A stretch of DNA of 64,000 nt from Sialis fuliginosa (Eukaryota > Arthropoda > Insecta > Megaloptera > Sialidae): the NCBI GenBank assembly GCA_961205875.1, contig OY540812.1, positions 17,980,001-18,044,000 of the forward strand, in the 5' to 3' direction. The stretch's first letter is position 1, and each line of letters starts with the position of its first letter. Under the pieces are notes generated by a model. The model worked only from the letters and a program-made list of their open reading frames with translations. It made no database searches and was not told the DNA's origin. Of the stretch, positions 60,524-64,000 are shown piece after piece. The translations under genes and the position numbers were made by a program.

Positions 60524-62500
60524 TACCATTACAATAATTTCATTTCCTAAATAGGTACTTGTTGTTAAACACGTAAATATAAACACATATATACTTTTTA
60601 ATCTACCTTATAACAGTGATACATTTATATAACGATTTAGTGAAATTACATTTTTTTTATGTACATACTGTAAATCATGAAATGTTTTTACAATTTATTA
60701 TTTTCGTTTAGTTTACGTAAAGTTTGTATTTTTTGTCAAATGTTGATATATTATTGTTGGTATTTTAATGAAAATACACGTTGGAATAGCGATGGATATG
60801 AATTTATCAATTTCTCATTTCCGACTGTCATTCAAACGTCTCTTTTACAACGTCGACGTCCATATGTTTCAAAATAAAAAAGATAATAAATGTTACGAAA
60901 CTTCATCCAATAACATACACGAAAGAAAGAAACATTAAAATATACGTTTAATTATTTTTTAAACAAATGCAGTTAATACTTATGTAAAGGTATATATTTA
61001 TACCTATACAGATTACATAATAATAATAAAAAATTACTAGAAACACAATCAGTTTTTTTTTATAATCATAAAATAATATATTATATTCTTTACAAAAATA
61101 TCTTATTATGTTAATATTGAAAAATCAAAAGTTCTAATTGATTTTAAACAACTTAAACCTAATACAAACAACAAAAATTGAAATAATATCTATCTGTAGA
61201 ACTCAATTATTTGTAATGTATCGTTTAATAACTACATTGCAAGTTATTCAAAACTGCAGCCTTCTTCAAATTAATAAGTTGTCAATGAAAGTGCGGGTCA
61301 TTTTGTTTTTGACATGACGGCCATTTAAGGTCACTTTAATGTCTCCAAAGTAACATGACAGATGACATGTGACACAGCTGTATATAACGGAAAATAATTA
61401 CTAACATAGGACAAAATAAACCACTTACTGCAAAATTATTCGAGGGAATAATTCAAACTATGTAACTGGTTCAGTCAGAAACAAAATGAAATAATACATT
61501 CCAAATATTTGTTTATTATCGAAATAAAAATAAAAATTAATAATATACAATAGCTATAGTTTGAATGGTATGTGAAATAAAAATATGTTTGTGTTTTTTA
61601 CAATAGATCTTTATTAAGTGTTTATTACAATAACATATCAAAAACTTGACAGTAATTGACTTAAAAAATGTATTTAGAAGTGGTTTTAAAAAAGTCACTT
61701 ACCATGGTCACACCCCAAAGACAAACACAGGGTTTGATTGGAAATAAAATATCGTCAGAATTGAATAAATAATTTTTATTAGTTGATAATTACAATTAGT
61801 TACATAGGTATATCTTTTTAATGATTTTTATTTTGATTTCGAGGCTGTTAGGTCAGAAATAAAATAAAATAGTTATATGAGATATAACATTATTTCTTTT
61901 GATAAACGTTTCGTCTTGTTGAAGACTTCATCAGTATCTGGTTAATAACAATAATAAATATACAAATTTCTATTTAACAATCGGAATATTTCCAAACATT
62001 TCTCATGGAATTTATTTTTTTAAATAAATGGAGAGGCACAATTATTCAAATAAGCATGCTCCAAAAAATTTTACATAATGCTACACCAACATTCAAATTC
62101 TTCTTTTTTCGTTGAGCAATGAATATAAAGTTTTTTATCTACTAGGTAATTTTACAATTGATTTATCTATGAAAGTAAATGGCAAAACTACACATGCAAA
62201 AAAAGTTGGAATGCATAATCCCAATCTCTTGAAAATGAATTATTTTTATATATTTACCTTAATCCAAATCTGACACTAGATGACTGGTATTAGTTAAAAC
62301 GTTGTACACACAAGCTGCAAAACAACTACGTAGAAACGGCAACGGAGTACTTCAATTAAACTGAAACATAGATCTCCATTCATACAAGAATGTGCATCTC
62401 CTAGCATAAGTATTTACAACTAGTTTATCTCAAAAACATCTCCGTAATCCAGAATCACGGGTAATAATATTATCTAATTTGAAAAGCTGCAACTATGGTA
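60524..62500. other. AT-rich stretch, no gene seen
   Basis: GTTTCGTCTTGTTGAAGACT then TCATCAGTATC at about 61908-61938 is a phrase type often seen in invertebrate interspersed repeats. I could not classify it. 61320-61385 has repeated GACATG/CATGAC words. No gene seen. Confidence 0.45.
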
Positions 62501-62504
62501 ACAC

Positions 62505-62720
62505 CTCCAGGCGGCAGGCGTACCCATCGCACCTATCCTCCTACCCCCAACTCACCCCTAAGCGGAGTGGGGTGGATTCGCGTTTTGCGAATCACAATTA
62601 CATGGTTCGCGCTGCCCGACTGACGGAGCAACCCTTCTGAATTCAAACAGCACACAATCGCCTGATCCACCCCTACTACTCTTACTTTTACACACACTCC
62701 ACCCCCAGGGGCGTCGTCAG
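62505..62720. other. GC-rich islet of unknown nature
   Basis: A sharp rise in GC (CCTCCAGGCGGCAGGCG, GCGGAGTGGGGTGG). GATTCGC-GTTTT-GCGAATC forms a 7-bp hairpin at about 62576-62594. One plus-strand frame is open for about 40 codons (PPGGRRTHRTYPPTPNSPL and on) to TGA at 62620, with no convincing splice sites. The right edge, CCAGGGGCGTCGTCAGTAAG, looks like a hAT end, so the islet may be transposon debris. Confidence 0.3.
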
Positions 62721-62988
62721 TAAGGTAGGACCCTAGGGCAAATATTTAACAGAACATCCAATAAAATATAATTCGTCAAAATTTGACTTTTATTTGTAAA
62801 TATAGTTTTCAAAAAATAATATAAAAGTTGTGATGATAAAAATAACAATAATTTCTTATAAACGTCAAGAATTTATTGATGAAAAATTTACATGCAAGCC
62901 TGGCGATGATTCTGTGAATTATATGTTTTTTCTTCAATAAATTATTGACTTTATACAAATAAGATACGAAGGGTATTTTAAGAAAACT
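62721..62988. other. AT-rich stretch, no feature seen
   Basis: Nothing supported beyond the flanking repeats. Confidence 0.5.
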
Positions 62989-62989
62989 G

Positions 62990-63166
62990 TTTTTTTTTTT
63001 TTTTTTTTTGCTCTACACTTTCTATATTTCTACACTTTTGCTCTCCATTTACACTTTTTTATATTTTCCTTTCTACTTACAATTTTTCAACTACACAAAT
63101 TAACTTTTACAACTGCACTTTTCATTTTTGGAACTGCAGAAACAAGCTACAACTACACACTAAAAT
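62990..63166 (-). repeat. SINE-like retrocopy with 20-base poly(A) tail
   Basis: On the minus strand the repeat runs from ATTTTAGTGTGTAGTTGTAG to GAAAGTGTAGAGC, followed by 20 A (T run at 62990-63009). The body matches 35956-36107. A body plus a pure A tail points to retroposition of a transcript. No A/B-box promoter was recognised and no flanking target repeat was fixed. Confidence 0.65.
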
Positions 63167-63694
63167 GACACTTTTTAACGTTAAAATTCTTTATAATCTC
63201 TTATTAAAGATTGTTATTTTGTATGAAATTTATTTTATAAATCAGTAATGAAATTAAAATAAATATTTTAGGCATTTTTTTTCTCTTCAAAACGTACTAG
63301 ATAATAATTATTGCTTTATTTCCAGCATAATCAATATAATAAATAGCGCGAAAATTCGTAAGTATTTGAAGAACATAAATAAGTTGTTTATTTCCAATAC
63401 TAACCGTGTCCAAAAGCATTAAAATATTAGTTTTTGACAGTAATTGTGTAGTAATAATTTGTCCATATTTAACATATTTAATTCGTAATTTTGTCATTTT
63501 TTAAAATTCCATATTTGAGTCGATAGAAGAAAGATCTAAAATAGATCATGTTGTTTTTTTATATTCAAAAATATATCTCTATTTATAGACGGTACTGAAT
63601 TTGTCGTCATTTCACCAGTGTTTAACTCAAAAAAGACGACTCGTATATTTCTTTGTTTTAAAAAAATTGCGTTTGAAGCAAACTGCTGAGATCA
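63167..63694. other. AT-rich stretch, no gene seen
   Basis: No supported feature. The minus-strand frame at 63297-63497 has no motif. Confidence 0.5.
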
Positions 63695-63940
63695 TTAAGC
63701 CATATTTACACCATATGTTCGTTTGATGCTCCGATAAGTTTAAAAATTTGTTGGACCCGGTAGGTGGCGCTGGGGTCGAGAATTATTATATTATGGTCTG
63801 ATTTGGCTCATATTCAGAATACATATCGTCGGGTTACTGCAAAAACCAGATAAGTCACATTTTCTAGTTTCTAAGATATCTGGTTCTAATTGGTTAAATT
63901 TTGGTCAAAATGGACTTTACCTTATTTTTGCTCATGTGTA
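63695..63940 (+). repeat. Copy of the 56.8-kb Helitron-like repeat, middle part
   Basis: TACACCATATGTTCGTTTGA, TTGGACCCGGTAGGTGGCGC and TATGGTCTGATTTGGCTCAT match 56795-56945. It continues with TCGTCGGGTTACTGCAAAAA and AGATATCTGGTTCTAATTGG, which the other copy lacks. Ends are not defined and it may extend past the window. Confidence 0.6.
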
Positions 63941-64000
63941 TTAACCCTTTATATCTGTAAGAGATTTATCATGTTTTTACAGTAGACGTAGGTAAAAGTG

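Noticed and set aside
61908..61938. GTTTCGTCTTGTTGAAGACT, suspected Penelope-like element signature
   Set aside because: Only a short phrase. No reverse transcriptase or nuclease motif is visible nearby.
62602..62625. GGTTCGCGCTGC as a possible tRNA T-arm
   Set aside because: The sequence does not fit the T-loop consensus, and no acceptor stem or anticodon arm can be folded around it.

Overview
The window looks like intergenic or intronic DNA from an animal nuclear genome, most likely an insect. It is strongly AT-rich and full of stop codons in all frames. It has no operons, no bacterial gene layout, and no rRNA, tRNA or CRISPR array that I could see. What can be identified is almost entirely remains of DNA transposons in an arthropod-like mix: piggyBac, mariner, hAT, PIF/Harbinger-like, pogo/Tc1-like and Helitron-like pieces. 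The order (for example Hemiptera or Lepidoptera) is a guess and is not settled by the sequence.

No intact protein-coding gene was found. The only long reading frame with clear homology is the C-terminal third of a piggyBac transposase (11390-12019, minus). It sits inside a shortened but structurally complete element with matching 17-bp ends and TTAA at both junctions (11311-12387). Two mariner transposase tails (27215-27418 minus, 45131-45245 plus) and one hAT dimerisation-domain scrap (about 35171-35236) are pseudogenes. Three small GC-richer islets (about 1555-1640, 20960-21160 and 26790-26885) could be exons or regulatory DNA. The best is an 87-bp minus-strand candidate exon with plausible splice sites at 26794-26880. 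All three are weak.

Layout. 1-7 kb: mostly plain AT-rich DNA with a short duplicated block. 7-12.5 kb: dense non-autonomous elements, namely an hAT MITE with a perfect 8-bp duplication, a Harbinger-like MITE broken by a nested insertion, a second Harbinger-like MITE, a perfect 24-bp hairpin and the piggyBac element. 13-21 kb: two copies of an unclassified repeat family and long plain stretches. 20.7-27.5 kb: a duplicated block around a GC-richer islet, a pogo-like MITE, two other inverted-repeat MITEs and a mariner remnant. 29-36 kb: a 982-bp hAT element with a perfect 8-bp duplication, two short hAT MITEs, a hAT coding scrap, and an unusual 726-bp element made of three nested hairpins. 38-48 kb: a long direct repeat pair, the intact sister of the 8-kb Harbinger-like MITE, Tc1- and pogo-like MITEs, a second mariner tail, and the longest copy of the unclassified family with a 4 x 20-bp tandem array. 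49-64 kb: hAT ends, Helitron-like copies, two larger inverted-repeat elements and a polyadenylated SINE-like copy.

There is no gene network to describe. The story is successive transposon insertion, nesting and decay. I found no convincing new biological system. The most unusual objects are the three-hairpin element at 32878-33603, the perfect hairpin at 10517-10566 and the three-copy repeat family.
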